A DNA stretch of 38,021 bases from PWND01 sp964601515 (GCA_964601515.1 CAZRNU010000015.1:1-38021); one strand, 5' to 3'. Positions 1-8,696 are shown, counted from the first letter of the stretch. Notes: generated by a model not told the origin, from the sequence alone. Translations and numbers: made by a program.

Positions 1-806
1 GTTAAAGGACCATCTAAAGTTAATGCCAAGTCGCTGGCGCCAATAGTCCCTCTGAAATTCAATTTTTCAGAGTCACCCTTTACCTGGCGAAATTCAAAAA
101 TCGAACTTAAAGCATTTCCTCTGTTTGCCGGAAAAGCCGAAGAATACATTTCCACTTCACGAATAAAATCAACATTTAATATTCCTACCGGTCCACCACT
201 TGCTCCTTGGGTTGCAAAATGATTTAGATTTGGTATCTCCACTCCGTCAAGATAGAATCTGTTTTCATTTGGGCCCCCTCCTCTTATTATTACATCATTT
301 CTAAAAGCAGGAGTAAGTGCTACTCCCGGCAACGATTGTATTACTTTAGAAATATCTCTATTCCCACCGGGGTTTCTTTCAATCTCCGAAATCCCCAATC
401 TTCTCATCGACACAGGGCTTTCTTCTTTTCTCTGAAATTGGGATACTGAAATCACAACCTCATCAAGCAAAAAATCCATCTCCTTCATAGGAATGTCAAT
501 ATTTGCAGTTCTCGAATTCGAGATCATTATTTCTTCGGTTATTTTCTGCTCAAAGCCTACTGCCGAAATAACTAAGCGCACAAAACCCGGTTGTAAGCCG
601 GCAAAAATAAAGTTTCCGTCGAAATCTGATATGCTGCCGGTTGTTGTTCCTTGTATTATAATATTTGCAAAAGGTACCGGCTCATTGTTCTTTTCATTAT
701 ATACTCTTCCTTTTATACCTCCTGTTTGAGCATATGTATTTAAAATGGAGAAAATAAATACAAAAACTAGAGAGATTATATGTGTTGTTAATTTAGGTGA
801 TTTCAT
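1..806 (-). CDS. TonB-dependent outer-membrane receptor, N-terminal part (truncated by window edge)
   Basis: I translated this on the minus strand from the ATG at 806-804; it stays open to the left edge (about 268 codons). The protein begins with a Sec signal peptide of about 26 residues ending TYA-QT. A carboxypeptidase-regulatory-like beta-sandwich follows at about residues 28-115 (GGIKGRVYNE, then PFANIIIQGT and DFDGNF). Then comes a TonB plug domain with PGV, IIRGGGPNENRFYLDGVEI and later PANRGNALSSIFEF. This is the usual Bacteroidota outer-membrane importer layout; the barrel lies outside the window. The substrate cannot be told from this part. No SusD partner is visible, but downstream sequence is missing. 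A TATATTTG element at 868-861 on the minus strand could drive it. Confidence 0.9.
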   Translation of the reverse strand, partial: MKSPKLTTHIISLVFVFIFSILNTYAQTGGIKGRVYNEKNNEPVPFANIIIQGTTTGSISDFDGNFIFAGLQPGFVRLVISAVGFEQKITEEIMISNSRTANIDIPMKEMDFLLDEVVISVSQFQRKEESPVSMRRLGISEIERNPGGNRDISKVIQSLPGVALTPAFRNDVIIRGGGPNENRFYLDGVEIPNLNHFATQGASGGPVGILNVDFIREVEMYSSAFPANRGNALSSIFEFRQVKGDSEKLNFRGTIGASDLALTLDGPL

Positions 807-860
807 AATTAATTATATGTGTGTTTAAAATATTTTTTAAAACTTTAAACAAAAAACAAT

Positions 861-868
861 CAAATATA
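861..868 (-). promoter_or_regulatory. Candidate Bacteroidota -7 element (TATATTTG) for the TonB receptor
   Basis: The minus strand reads TATATTTG, matching TAnnTTTG, about 55 nt upstream of the ATG at 806. I see no convincing TTG at the -33 distance, so this is a motif match only. Confidence 0.4.
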
Positions 869-929
869 ATATTTGTTTGCTATGAATGAAAAAAATTCTT
901 AATTACTGATTTGAATTTTTTAAAACACT

Positions 930-937
930 TACCTTTG
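930..937 (+). promoter_or_regulatory. Candidate Bacteroidota -7 element (TACCTTTG) for the oxidoreductase gene
   Basis: TACCTTTG matches TAnnTTTG, and a TTTG at 910-913 lies 16 nt upstream, slightly shorter than the usual 17-23 nt. The ATG at 1000 would have a leader of about 55 nt. The 807-999 gap is A/T-rich and holds nothing else I recognise beyond these two divergent promoter candidates. Confidence 0.5.
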
Positions 938-999
938 CGATTGTTTTTTTAACATGCTACTAAGCAAAGAGATATATTGTTTTTAGAAAAAAGTCATAC

Positions 1000-3900
1000 A
1001 TGCAAAAGATAAATAAACACCCCATTATTTCTGTCCCAAAACCGGTTTATGTTGAGTTTACCTACAAAGGTGAGAAAATAAAAGGAGAAAAAGGATTTAC
1101 AATTGCAGCAGCCTTGCATCAGGCAGGGTTTCCTATTCATAGCCAAAGTCTTGCACACCGCAGCAGAAGTCTCGAATGTGGAATTGGAAAATGTGGAGCA
1201 TGCGAAATGTTGGTAGATGGTGTTATAAAGCGAATTTGTATTACGAATGTTGATAATGTAAAGGATGTTATTGAAATTCCTCACGATTTTGTTACAAAAC
1301 CAACAAAATTTGAAAAAACAGAAGCTGTTAATGTTTACAAAACGGATGTAGTTATAATTGGAGCCGGTCCTGCCGGATTAGCAACCCGTGAGATATTAAA
1401 CGATCATAATGTTAGCAATATAGTTGTAGATAGTAATTCTCAAATTGGTGGTCAGTTTAATATGCAAACTCATCAATTCTTCTTTTTCGAAAAAGAAAAG
1501 AAATATGGTGGTATGAGGGGTTTTGAAATAGCAAAAACACTTGCAGGCGAAAACCACAGCGGAATTATGCTGGATTGCACTGTGTGGGATGTGTTTGAAG
1601 GAAACAGAGTTGCAGTAAAAAACTTTAAAACAAACGAAGTCTTTTATATAGACTGTAAGCATTTTGTTGTAGCATCGGGTGCTGTACCGTTTTTACCTAC
1701 TTTCCACAACGACGACCTTCCCGGAGTATATACTGCAGCAGTTGTTCAAAAAATGATGAACACTGAGCTGACCCTACTTGGTAAAAAGGTACTTACAGTT
1801 GGAGCCGGAAACATTGGATATCTAACCAGCTATCAGCTTACTCAGGCCGGAGCTAAAGTTAAAGCAATAATTGAAGCTCAGGCAAACGAAGGCGGATTCC
1901 CTGTTCAGGCAAACAGAGTTCGCAGACTTGGAATACCGGTTATGCTTTCTACAATGATTATTGAAGCGTTGCCAAACGAAAAAGGCGACGGAATAAGAGG
2001 TGCTGTATTGGCTAAAGCAGAAAACTTTAAACCAATTCCGGGAACCGAATTTGTTATTGAGGACATAGATGTTATAAACATCTGTACAGGCCTTATGCCT
2101 GACGATGCTCTGTTAATAAAAGGCTATGAAATGTTTGGTCGACACTGCTACGGCGCCGGCGATGCTGTTAAAATCGGAGAAGGCACCAGTGCGGTTTTAA
2201 GAGGGAAGCAGGTTGCTTATGAAATTTTAGAAAACCAAGGAATTAGATATAAATACGACGATTATCTGGCTGTCTCCAAGGAATATATCGATTCTCAACA
2301 ACATCCAATTAGAGTTATTGAAGAGCCTGCTCTTCCTGAAAATGAAAGATTAGAAAAACCATTTGTTCAAATCGATTGTCTTTACGGATTCGCCTGCAAT
2401 CCCTGCGCTTTTGCTTGTAAGTACGGGGCCATAACAAAATCGTCAACTAGTAATGTTCCTCAAATCGACTTTGAAAAATGTGTGGGTTGTATGGATTGTG
2501 TTTATCAATGTCCGGGATTAGCAATATTTGGATATAATCTTAAAACAGGTGTGTTCTTTTTGCCAATAGAATTTGACATGGAAGAAGGAAAAGAAGTGTT
2601 TTTGGTTGATAACTATGCCAATAAGCTTGGTGAGGGAGTTATTCAGAAAATTCTCCGAAAACCAAATCTTACACATATTGCCAGAGTGAAGGCAACGGAT
2701 ATGACCAAGGATGATATGCTTAAAGTAAGAGGGTTTATTATTAAGGAAGAATATCCTGAGCCACTAAAAACAAAGCCACACAAAGAAAAAGTTACATCAG
2801 AAATTTTCATGTGTCATTGCGATGATGTTGGCTTTGATGAAGTTATGGAAATAATTGGAGACCGAAAGTATATTTCAGTAGAGGAAATAAAGCACACAAC
2901 TCATCTTGGAATGGGTCCCTGCAGAGGCAAAAGGTGTATTCAAAGGCTTAAAATGAATTTAAGACCTAAAGGAATTGAGCTTATTGGCAGCTCAACACCA
3001 AGAGCTCCTCTGTCAAATCAAATCACAATTGGAGAATTATATCCCTCGCCAAAAAAAGAAAAGGTTATTACAAATATTTTAGGAAAGACAAATAAAGTTG
3101 TTGAGGTTAAAGCTCTTATTGCAGGGGGAGGAATCGCAGGCAGTTCATTGTTTAGATTTTTAGCAGAAGAAGGATATAAACCGATATTGTTAAACTATGG
3201 CTTTGGTTCCTCATGGAGAAATATTGCAGGAGGAAGGCCTGTATTTAGTCTTCCCGAGCTTACAGATATTGCTAGGCATAATCTGGAGTTGTTTAAGGAA
3301 TTGCAAAGCAAAGGTGATATAGATTTCCGATTAATAAATTATGTTACGTTCGCTCATGACGAGCAAATGTATAAGGCCCTCCAGGATTCGATGTCGTGGC
3401 AAAAAGCGGTTATGCTAAAACCGGAGCAATTTAAGAATGAAATCTCTCCATATTTTAATACAGCAAACAAAAATTATATAGCTGCATTAAAAACAAGTGA
3501 ATGCTGGCAGGCTACTCCCGGAAAAGTTATTGATGTGCTAAGAAAAATTGGCGTTAATAACGGTGGACTTGTTCTAGAAGATAGCGAATTGATTGACGTT
3601 AGGAAAGAAGACGATATTTATAAAGCTATTGTTAAAATTCATGGTGGTGAATATGTTGAATATCACACATCTGTTTTTATAAATGCTCTTGGTGACGAGG
3701 GAAATAAGTTTGCTCATATGCTTGGTATAGAAACAGGTTTATTCCCTGTAAAACACCAGGCGTTTATAACAAGAAGATTACCAATGCTTGGAGTTAAAGG
3801 CAATCCTCTTGATATGCTTATCGACAGAAGAAACTACAAAGGATTTACCGCTGTTTATGGACAGCAGCTTGGAAATACCGGGCAGATAATTGGTTGCGCT

Positions 3901-4230
3901 TCTCCTGCAATAGAGCCCCTTGAAACAGACAAAGACTTAAAGATAAATTCAAAAGATTTTGCTGAAATTGTTTCAGAAATTTTTACAGACTGGATACCTG
4001 AAATATCAGCAGTCGGATTTCAGGCACTTTGGACAGGGTATTATATTGAACCAAAAATGATAATTGATGTTGAAAAAGGTTTGTTTTTAGGTTTGAGAGG
4101 ACAAGGGTTTATGCTGGCTCAATATCTTGCAAAGCTTTATGTACAAGATCTTTGTGGAAAAGAAGTGCCCGAATATTTTAAGCGCCTAAAATTAGGTGAA
4201 GATGCCCTTCTTGAGAAGGCGTTTAAATAA
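1000..4230 (+). CDS. Giant fused FAD/Fe-S amino-acid or opine oxidoreductase (HcnABC-like)
   Basis: This 1076-residue protein joins modules normally made as separate subunits. Residues ~15-95 are a [2Fe-2S] ferredoxin domain with C60, C65, C68 and C80 (HcnA / sarcosine oxidase alpha N-terminus type). Residues ~115-440 are a two-dinucleotide-fold disulphide-reductase-like FAD/NAD(P) domain (GAGPAG at 121-126, GAGNIG at 268-273), as in HcnB. Residues ~455-510 carry two cysteine quartets (460/466/469/473 and 494/497/500/504) fitting two [4Fe-4S] clusters. Residues ~603-650 are a BFD-like [2Fe-2S] domain (C605, C607, C641, C646). From ~705 there is a DAO/glycine-oxidase-type FAD domain (G709, G711, G714), as in HcnC. 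Known relatives oxidise glycine, opines, D-amino acids or proline; the substrate here is unknown. It is likely cytoplasmic or membrane-associated. No TM helix is obvious. It stands alone with its own promoter candidate. Confidence 0.88.
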   Translation: MQKINKHPIISVPKPVYVEFTYKGEKIKGEKGFTIAAALHQAGFPIHSQSLAHRSRSLECGIGKCGACEMLVDGVIKRICITNVDNVKDVIEIPHDFVTKPTKFEKTEAVNVYKTDVVIIGAGPAGLATREILNDHNVSNIVVDSNSQIGGQFNMQTHQFFFFEKEKKYGGMRGFEIAKTLAGENHSGIMLDCTVWDVFEGNRVAVKNFKTNEVFYIDCKHFVVASGAVPFLPTFHNDDLPGVYTAAVVQKMMNTELTLLGKKVLTVGAGNIGYLTSYQLTQAGAKVKAIIEAQANEGGFPVQANRVRRLGIPVMLSTMIIEALPNEKGDGIRGAVLAKAENFKPIPGTEFVIEDIDVINICTGLMPDDALLIKGYEMFGRHCYGAGDAVKIGEGTSAVLRGKQVAYEILENQGIRYKYDDYLAVSKEYIDSQQHPIRVIEEPALPENERLEKPFVQIDCLYGFACNPCAFACKYGAITKSSTSNVPQIDFEKCVGCMDCVYQCPGLAIFGYNLKTGVFFLPIEFDMEEGKEVFLVDNYANKLGEGVIQKILRKPNLTHIARVKATDMTKDDMLKVRGFIIKEEYPEPLKTKPHKEKVTSEIFMCHCDDVGFDEVMEIIGDRKYISVEEIKHTTHLGMGPCRGKRCIQRLKMNLRPKGIELIGSSTPRAPLSNQITIGELYPSPKKEKVITNILGKTNKVVEVKALIAGGGIAGSSLFRFLAEEGYKPILLNYGFGSSWRNIAGGRPVFSLPELTDIARHNLELFKELQSKGDIDFRLINYVTFAHDEQMYKALQDSMSWQKAVMLKPEQFKNEISPYFNTANKNYIAALKTSECWQATPGKVIDVLRKIGVNNGGLVLEDSELIDVRKEDDIYKAIVKIHGGEYVEYHTSVFINALGDEGNKFAHMLGIETGLFPVKHQAFITRRLPMLGVKGNPLDMLIDRRNYKGFTAVYGQQLGNTGQIIGCASPAIEPLETDKDLKINSKDFAEIVSEIFTDWIPEISAVGFQALWTGYYIEPKMIIDVEKGLFLGLRGQGFMLAQYLAKLYVQDLCGKEVPEYFKRLKLGEDALLEKAFK

Positions 4231-4265
4231 AAACCAATAATGTTTTTGTTTTAAAGAATTAATTG

Positions 4266-4273
4266 TAATTTTG
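4266..4273 (+). promoter_or_regulatory. Promoter of the DUF177-rpmF-plsX-fabH operon (TTTG-N17-TAATTTTG)
   Basis: TAATTTTG at 4266-4273 fits TAnnTTTG, and TTTG at 4245-4248 lies 17 nt upstream. The predicted transcript start is near 4280, just ahead of the TTG start at 4299. Spacing fits the Bacteroidota primary sigma factor. Confidence 0.6.
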
Positions 4274-4298
4274 CACCCTTAAATAATCTGATAGTACT

Positions 4299-4838
4299 TT
4301 GGCGGCATTGAAGGAGTTTCAGATAGCTTATGTTGGACTTTCCCTTGGGAAGCATGAGTTTTCTTATAAGATAAATGAGAAGTTTTTTTCTTGTTTTGAT
4401 GAGAGCGAAGTTAAATCAGGCAATGTAAAATGTGCCCTTTTATTGGAAAAGAAAAGCGATATGCTTATTCTGGATTTTTCTATTAAGGGCTATGTTGATT
4501 TAGAATGTGATCTTTGTCTTGATGATTTTCCTCAGGATATTATCATAGACAGTAAATTGATCTTTAAATTTGGAGAATTTTATCTTGAGCAATCGGATGA
4601 AATAATTGTTATTCCGACAACTCAGGCTGAAATTAATGTTGCTCAATATATTTACGAGTTCATTCATCTTGCGTTACCGGCCAAACGTGTTCATCCCGGA
4701 GGGCTTGGAGATAGAATGAACTGCGACAAAGAGGTTATTAAGAGGCTGGAAAACTTGTCTCATTCAAAAAGCAATAAAAAAAAGAAAACTCAGACCGACT
4801 CAAGATGGGAAGAGTTGAAGAAGCTGAAATTTGATTAA
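4299..4838 (+). CDS. DUF177 / YceD-family protein
   Basis: A 179-residue protein of the DUF177 (YceD) family, whose members sit directly before rpmF across bacteria; E. coli YceD has been linked to 23S rRNA accumulation. The family signature here is the central DLECDLCLDDF segment with a CxxC pair and the later LALPAKRVHPGG segment. The C-terminus is lysine-rich and ends SRWEELKKLKFD, typical of Bacteroidota members. There is no in-frame ATG. The TTG at 4299 is the best start given the promoter at 4266-4273, though TTG 4308 (LKEFQIAY) is equally possible. It is the first gene of the operon, 32 nt before rpmF. Confidence 0.85.
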   Translation: MAALKEFQIAYVGLSLGKHEFSYKINEKFFSCFDESEVKSGNVKCALLLEKKSDMLILDFSIKGYVDLECDLCLDDFPQDIIIDSKLIFKFGEFYLEQSDEIIVIPTTQAEINVAQYIYEFIHLALPAKRVHPGGLGDRMNCDKEVIKRLENLSHSKSNKKKKTQTDSRWEELKKLKFD

Positions 4839-4870
4839 AACACATATTAAACGTTTAATTTTTAATTATT

Positions 4871-5056
4871 ATGGCACATCCTAAAAGTAAAATTTCGAAG
4901 CAGCGTAAAAACAAAAGAAGAACTCATTATAAAGCTACTGAACCTGCTATTTCTGCATGTTCAAACTGTGGTTCTTACAAACTGATGCACAGAGTTTGTC
5001 CTGAGTGCGGTTATTATCGCGGACAGGTTGCTATTGAAAAAGCAGCTACTGCATAA
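4871..5056 (+). CDS. rpmF: 50S ribosomal protein L32
   Basis: A 61-residue basic protein with the L32 N-terminus (MAHPKSKISKQRKNKRR). It has an intact zinc-ribbon made of C30, C33, C43 and C46 (CSNCG and CPECG), so it is the zinc-binding C+ form. It belongs to the large ribosomal subunit. It sits between DUF177 and plsX in the conserved arrangement linking ribosome and fatty-acid synthesis genes. Confidence 0.97.
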   Translation: MAHPKSKISKQRKNKRRTHYKATEPAISACSNCGSYKLMHRVCPECGYYRGQVAIEKAATA

Positions 5057-5091
5057 CACTTAAGAAATCAGTATAATTTAAATTCTTTGCT

Positions 5092-6072
5092 ATGAAAATC
5101 GGCCTAGATGTTATGGGTGGTGATTTTGCCCCGGCAGCAACAGTGGGTGGCGCAATATTAGCCCAAAAAGAAATTTCCAATGGCGATAAAATTGTTCTAA
5201 TTGGGAATGAAAAAGCAATTCTAGACGAACTTGAAAAGCAAGGTGGGAAAGCTGAAGATTTTGAAATAATTCATGCTTCAGAAATAATTGAAATGGGAGA
5301 TTCTCCTATAAAGGCATTTACAAATAAACCTGATTCAAGTATAGCAAAAGGGTTTAAACTTTTAAAAAAAGGAGAAATAGACTCTTTCTCCAGTGCAGGA
5401 AATACCGGAGCAATGGTTGTTGGGTCTATTTATAGCATAAATCCTATCCCCGGAATTATAAGACCTGCAACTACATCTATTCTTCCCAAAGAAGATGGCG
5501 GAGCCGGAGTTCTTATAGATGTGGGAACTAATCCCGACAGCAAACCTGACGTTTTATACCAATTTGGCGTTCTTGGAAGCATTTATGCCGAATCTGTTTA
5601 TAAAATTCCTAATCCTAAGGTTGGTTTGCTTAATATCGGCAGCGAAGAAGAAAAAGGTAGCCTTCTTTGTCAGTCAGCCTATCGCTTAATGAAAGATTCC
5701 AAAGACTTTAATTTTATTGGAAATGTTGAAAGTCGTGATCTTTTCAAACCCGACAAAGTTGATGTTGTTGTATGTGATGGTTTTGTCGGTAATATCGTTT
5801 TAAAACAGATAGAAGCAATGTATAGATTGCTTATGAAAAGAAACCTTACAGATGAGTTTATAAACAGATTTAATTATGAACTTTATGGGGGAACTCCTAT
5901 TTTAGGTATAAACTCAACTGTATTGATTGGACATGGTATTTCAAATAATGTTGCAATCAAAAACATGTTAATACTTTCTAAAGATGTTTTCAATGCAAAG
6001 ATTAATAATAAAATTTCTGATGCACTCAGCAAATTTAATGCTTTGAAAATTAATAACGGAGACACTGAATAG
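5092..6072 (+). CDS. plsX: Phosphate acyltransferase PlsX
   Basis: 326 residues, full length for PlsX. The N-terminus MKIGLDVMGGDFAP is diagnostic. Further family segments are SSAGNTGAMV near residue 102, a GVLIDVGTN segment near 140 and VVVCDGFVGNIVLK near 224. PlsX converts acyl-ACP and phosphate to acyl-phosphate for phosphatidic acid synthesis; it is a peripheral membrane enzyme. It starts 35 nt after rpmF and is followed 23 nt later by fabH, so it is part of the same operon. Confidence 0.97.
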   Translation: MKIGLDVMGGDFAPAATVGGAILAQKEISNGDKIVLIGNEKAILDELEKQGGKAEDFEIIHASEIIEMGDSPIKAFTNKPDSSIAKGFKLLKKGEIDSFSSAGNTGAMVVGSIYSINPIPGIIRPATTSILPKEDGGAGVLIDVGTNPDSKPDVLYQFGVLGSIYAESVYKIPNPKVGLLNIGSEEEKGSLLCQSAYRLMKDSKDFNFIGNVESRDLFKPDKVDVVVCDGFVGNIVLKQIEAMYRLLMKRNLTDEFINRFNYELYGGTPILGINSTVLIGHGISNNVAIKNMLILSKDVFNAKINNKISDALSKFNALKINNGDTE

Positions 6073-6095
6073 TTTTTTAATATAATCATATTGTA

Positions 6096-7085
6096 ATGAC
6101 AAAAATAAGAGCAGCAATTACTGGTATTGAAGTATTTGTTCCAGACTATATTTTAACAAACAAGGAACTTGAAAAAATGGTTGATACTACAGACGAGTGG
6201 ATTATGACTCGCACGGGTATCAAAGAAAGACATATCCTTAAAGGTGAAGGCAAAGGCACTTCAGACATGGGAGCTGAAGCGGTTAAAGCTCTGCTGAAAA
6301 AGAAAAATATTGATCCTTCAGAAATTGATTTAGTAATATGCGCAACTGTTACCGGCGACATGCAATTTCCGGCCACAGCAAATATTATTAGTGATAAAGC
6401 CGGAATTAAAAATGCTTTTAGCTATGATTTAAATGCTGCTTGCTCAGGATTTATTTATGCTCTTGTAACAGCATCAAATTTTATTGCATCCGGTAAATAC
6501 AAAAAAGCCATTGTTATAGGTGGAGATAAAATGTCATCAATTGTTGACTATCAAGACAGACAAACCTGTGTTATATTTGGCGACGCTGCAGGAGCAGTTC
6601 TCCTAGAGCCAACTACAGAGGAATTTGGAATAATGGATCATGCTTTTGAAACTGATGGATCCGGCAGAATTCACTTGCATCAAAAAGCCGGAGGTTCTGT
6701 TAAACCTGCATCTCACGAAACTGTCGATGCCCGCGAACATTATATCTATCAAGAAGGACAGGCGGTATTCAAATTTGCTGTTACAAAAATGGGTGAGATT
6801 TCTCTAAAAGTGATGCAGCAAAACAATTTGAAATCTGAAGAGATATCTTACCTTATCGCGCATCAAGCAAATCTTAGAATTATTGAAGCAGCTGCGAAAA
6901 GAACCGGATTGCCAATGGAGAAAGCAATTATAAATATCGAGAGATACGGCAACACAACTAATGCTACTATCCCTTTGTGTATTTGGGAAAATGAATCTAA
7001 GTTTAAAAAAGGTGATAATATTATCCTAACAGCATTTGGTGGTGGATTTACCTGGGGTGCAATATGGCTGAAATGGGCATACTAG
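6096..7085 (+). CDS. fabH: 3-oxoacyl-[ACP] synthase III (KAS III)
   Basis: 329 residues, with the complete KAS III catalytic triad C116 (AACSGF), H256 (AHQAN) and N286 (RYGNTTNAT), and the C-terminal glycine-rich AFGGGFTWGA. It condenses acyl-CoA with malonyl-ACP to initiate fatty-acid synthesis. It is the last gene of the DUF177-rpmF-plsX-fabH operon, followed by a clear intrinsic terminator at 7121-7146. Confidence 0.97.
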   Translation: MTKIRAAITGIEVFVPDYILTNKELEKMVDTTDEWIMTRTGIKERHILKGEGKGTSDMGAEAVKALLKKKNIDPSEIDLVICATVTGDMQFPATANIISDKAGIKNAFSYDLNAACSGFIYALVTASNFIASGKYKKAIVIGGDKMSSIVDYQDRQTCVIFGDAAGAVLLEPTTEEFGIMDHAFETDGSGRIHLHQKAGGSVKPASHETVDAREHYIYQEGQAVFKFAVTKMGEISLKVMQQNNLKSEEISYLIAHQANLRIIEAAAKRTGLPMEKAIINIERYGNTTNATIPLCIWENESKFKKGDNIILTAFGGGFTWGAIWLKWAY

Positions 7086-7120
7086 ATGTGAAGATTTAAA
7101 GATTGAAGAATTATAAGATT

Positions 7121-7146
7121 AAGGGAGGCGGTGCTTCCCTTTTTTA
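7121..7146 (+). terminator. Rho-independent terminator after fabH
   Basis: A near-perfect hairpin: AAGGGAGGC (7121-7129), loop GGT, GCTTCCCTT (7133-7141), with one G-T wobble, running directly into a T-tract. The dtd stop codon (minus strand, 7146-7144) overlaps the T-tract, so the structure lies between convergent genes. On the minus strand the trailing T-run is weak, so it should act mainly on fabH transcripts. Confidence 0.85.
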
Positions 7147-7596
7147 TTCCCGGGCTTTGCTGTCAATCATTATTGTTACCGGACCATCGTTTATTAACTC
7201 AACATCCATCATTGCTCCAAACACACCAGTCGAAACATTCAATCTTGTTTCATTTTTTAGATATTCTACAAACTTTTCATATAACGGGATAGCTGTTTCA
7301 GGGCGAGCAGCTTTTATATAGCTGGGTCTGTTTCCTTTTTTTGTGCTGGCATGTAAGGTAAACTGGCTAACCACCAATATTTTGCCGTTTATATCGCAAA
7401 CAGACAAATTCATTATACCTTCAGAATCATCAAAAATTCTGAGCTTTGATATTTTGCCAATAAGCCATTCAATGTCATCTTTTGTGTCGGCATCTTCAAT
7501 GCCGAGTAGAATCAGCATCCCATGGCCAATCTCAGAATATTTCTTCCCATCAATAGTAACCGATGCTCTTTTTACTCTTTGAATTAATGCTCTCAT
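7144..7596 (-). CDS. dtd: D-aminoacyl-tRNA deacylase
   Basis: 150 residues, standard DTD length. It carries the two active-site signatures: SQFTL at 77-81 and the C-terminal NDGPVT at 136-141, whose Gly-cisPro element reads out the D-amino acid. The start MRALIQRVKRASV is canonical. DTD removes D-amino acids (and glycine from tRNA-Ala) from mischarged tRNAs in the cytosol. It follows rsgA on the minus strand, separated by an 80-nt spacer made of iterated short words. Confidence 0.96.
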   Translation of the reverse strand: MRALIQRVKRASVTIDGKKYSEIGHGMLILLGIEDADTKDDIEWLIGKISKLRIFDDSEGIMNLSVCDINGKILVVSQFTLHASTKKGNRPSYIKAARPETAIPLYEKFVEYLKNETRLNVSTGVFGAMMDVELINDGPVTIMIDSKARE

Positions 7597-7598
7597 AT

Positions 7599-7673
7599 GT
7601 AAGTTGTAAGTCGTAAGTCAGCAGTAAGCAAATCTAAATATACCCGATACCTGACACCAGATACCCGACACCC
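7599..7673. repeat. Two degenerate short-word arrays in the rsgA-dtd spacer
   Basis: From 7599 to 7629 the heptamer GTAAGTC/GTAAGTT occurs three times in tandem, with a fourth partial copy after AGCA. From 7641 to 7673 a second word alternates between GATACC and GACACC (ACCCGATACC, TGACACC, AGATACCC, GACACCC). Both fill the spacer between the rsgA stop and the dtd start. No protein or RNA fold is apparent. Confidence 0.7.
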
Positions 7674-7676
7674 AAA

Positions 7677-8597
7677 TTACCCTCTATTATCATCACCATA
7701 AAGCATGCTGATATAACTGGAGTATCTGGAAAGGCTTATATTCCCTTTTTCAAGTTCTTCAATAACCTTGCATCCTGGCTCATGGTCGTGGGTGCAATTA
7801 TCAAACCTGCATTCATTAAATAATGCTCTCATTTCCGGAAAATAATGTGCAACTTCCCATGGCTCAACATCAGAAAGTCCAAATTCCTTTATTCCCGGAG
7901 TGTCTATTATAAAGCCCCCGTTTGACAAAACAAACATTTCAGCAAAAGTTGTAGTATGTTTTCCTTTAAAATGAGCAAGGCTTATATCACCGGTTTTTAA
8001 ATTCAATCTCGGCTCAATTGTATTGATAAGTGTAGATTTTCCAACGCCTGAATGCCCCGCCAATAAGGAAGTCTTATCATTTAATAAACTGCTGAAATCA
8101 TCAAGTTTTGTTTTTTCAAGAGCAGAAACCAAATAACACTTATATCCAATGGGTTCGTATATACTCTTTAATTCATTGAATTTCTCAATTTCTTCGTCTC
8201 CATAAAGGTCACTTTTGTTAAATACAATTACAGATGGAATCGAATATGCTTCTGCTGTTGCAAGAAATCTATCAATAAACCCTGTTGTGGTTCGAGGCAA
8301 GGCGATTGTGGCTATAAGGACAGCTTGATCAATATTTGCAGCTATTACATGTGCTTGTTTTGAGAGCTTGATAGATTTCCTGACAATATAATTTTTTCTG
8401 TCGTGAATATTTATTATAATGCCCGTTTTGTCAGAACCTATTGTATAATCAACAACATCCCCAACAGCGATTGGATTGGTAAATTTGGTTGCTTTAAATT
8501 TAAATTTTCCTCTAAGCTTGCATTGAGTAACAATCAGCGAAACATTTTGCATTACAGAATACCAGCTTCCGGTCGATTTTATAACAATTCCAGTCAA
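7677..8597 (-). CDS. rsgA: Ribosome small-subunit-dependent GTPase RsgA
   Basis: 306 residues with the RsgA layout: an N-terminal OB fold (GIVIKSTGSWYSV), then a circularly permuted GTPase with G4 (NKSD, near 147) before G1 (GHSGVGKS, near 181) and G3 (DTPG, near 233). A zinc knuckle ends the protein (C-x4-C-x-H-x5-C in CRFDNCTHDHEPGC). It matures the 30S subunit. The start is TTG at 8597: the next in-frame ATG (8552) would remove the conserved GxVIKSTGSWY strand, and a stop codon lies just upstream of the TTG. It probably forms an operon with dtd. Confidence 0.95.
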   Translation of the reverse strand: MTGIVIKSTGSWYSVMQNVSLIVTQCKLRGKFKFKATKFTNPIAVGDVVDYTIGSDKTGIIINIHDRKNYIVRKSIKLSKQAHVIAANIDQAVLIATIALPRTTTGFIDRFLATAEAYSIPSVIVFNKSDLYGDEEIEKFNELKSIYEPIGYKCYLVSALEKTKLDDFSSLLNDKTSLLAGHSGVGKSTLINTIEPRLNLKTGDISLAHFKGKHTTTFAEMFVLSNGGFIIDTPGIKEFGLSDVEPWEVAHYFPEMRALFNECRFDNCTHDHEPGCKVIEELEKGNISLSRYSSYISMLYGDDNRG

Positions 8598-8669
8598 TGT
8601 TTATTTATATTTTGATTTTGCATAAAATTAAGAAAAATATTGGGAAAAGAATAAGCGTTTATTTTTTTG

Positions 8670-8677
8670 TAAATTCG
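8670..8677 (+). promoter_or_regulatory. Possible -7 element (TAAATTCG) for the gldA-like gene
   Basis: TAAATTCG at 8670-8677 differs by one base from TAnnTTTG (TTCG for TTTG) and lies 19 nt before the ATG at 8697. No TTG is seen at the right -33 distance. Confidence 0.35.
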
Positions 8678-8696
8678 CACATTCAAATTAATAATT

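Noticed and set aside
493..729. 78-codon plus-strand open frame over the TonB receptor gene
   Set aside because: The minus-strand reading gives a full signal peptide, CarboxypepD_reg-like and plug domain through the same bases; the plus frame has no recognisable content.
7103..7321. Plus-strand open frame after fabH
   Set aside because: It runs through the fabH terminator hairpin and antisense to dtd, so it is a shadow of dtd.
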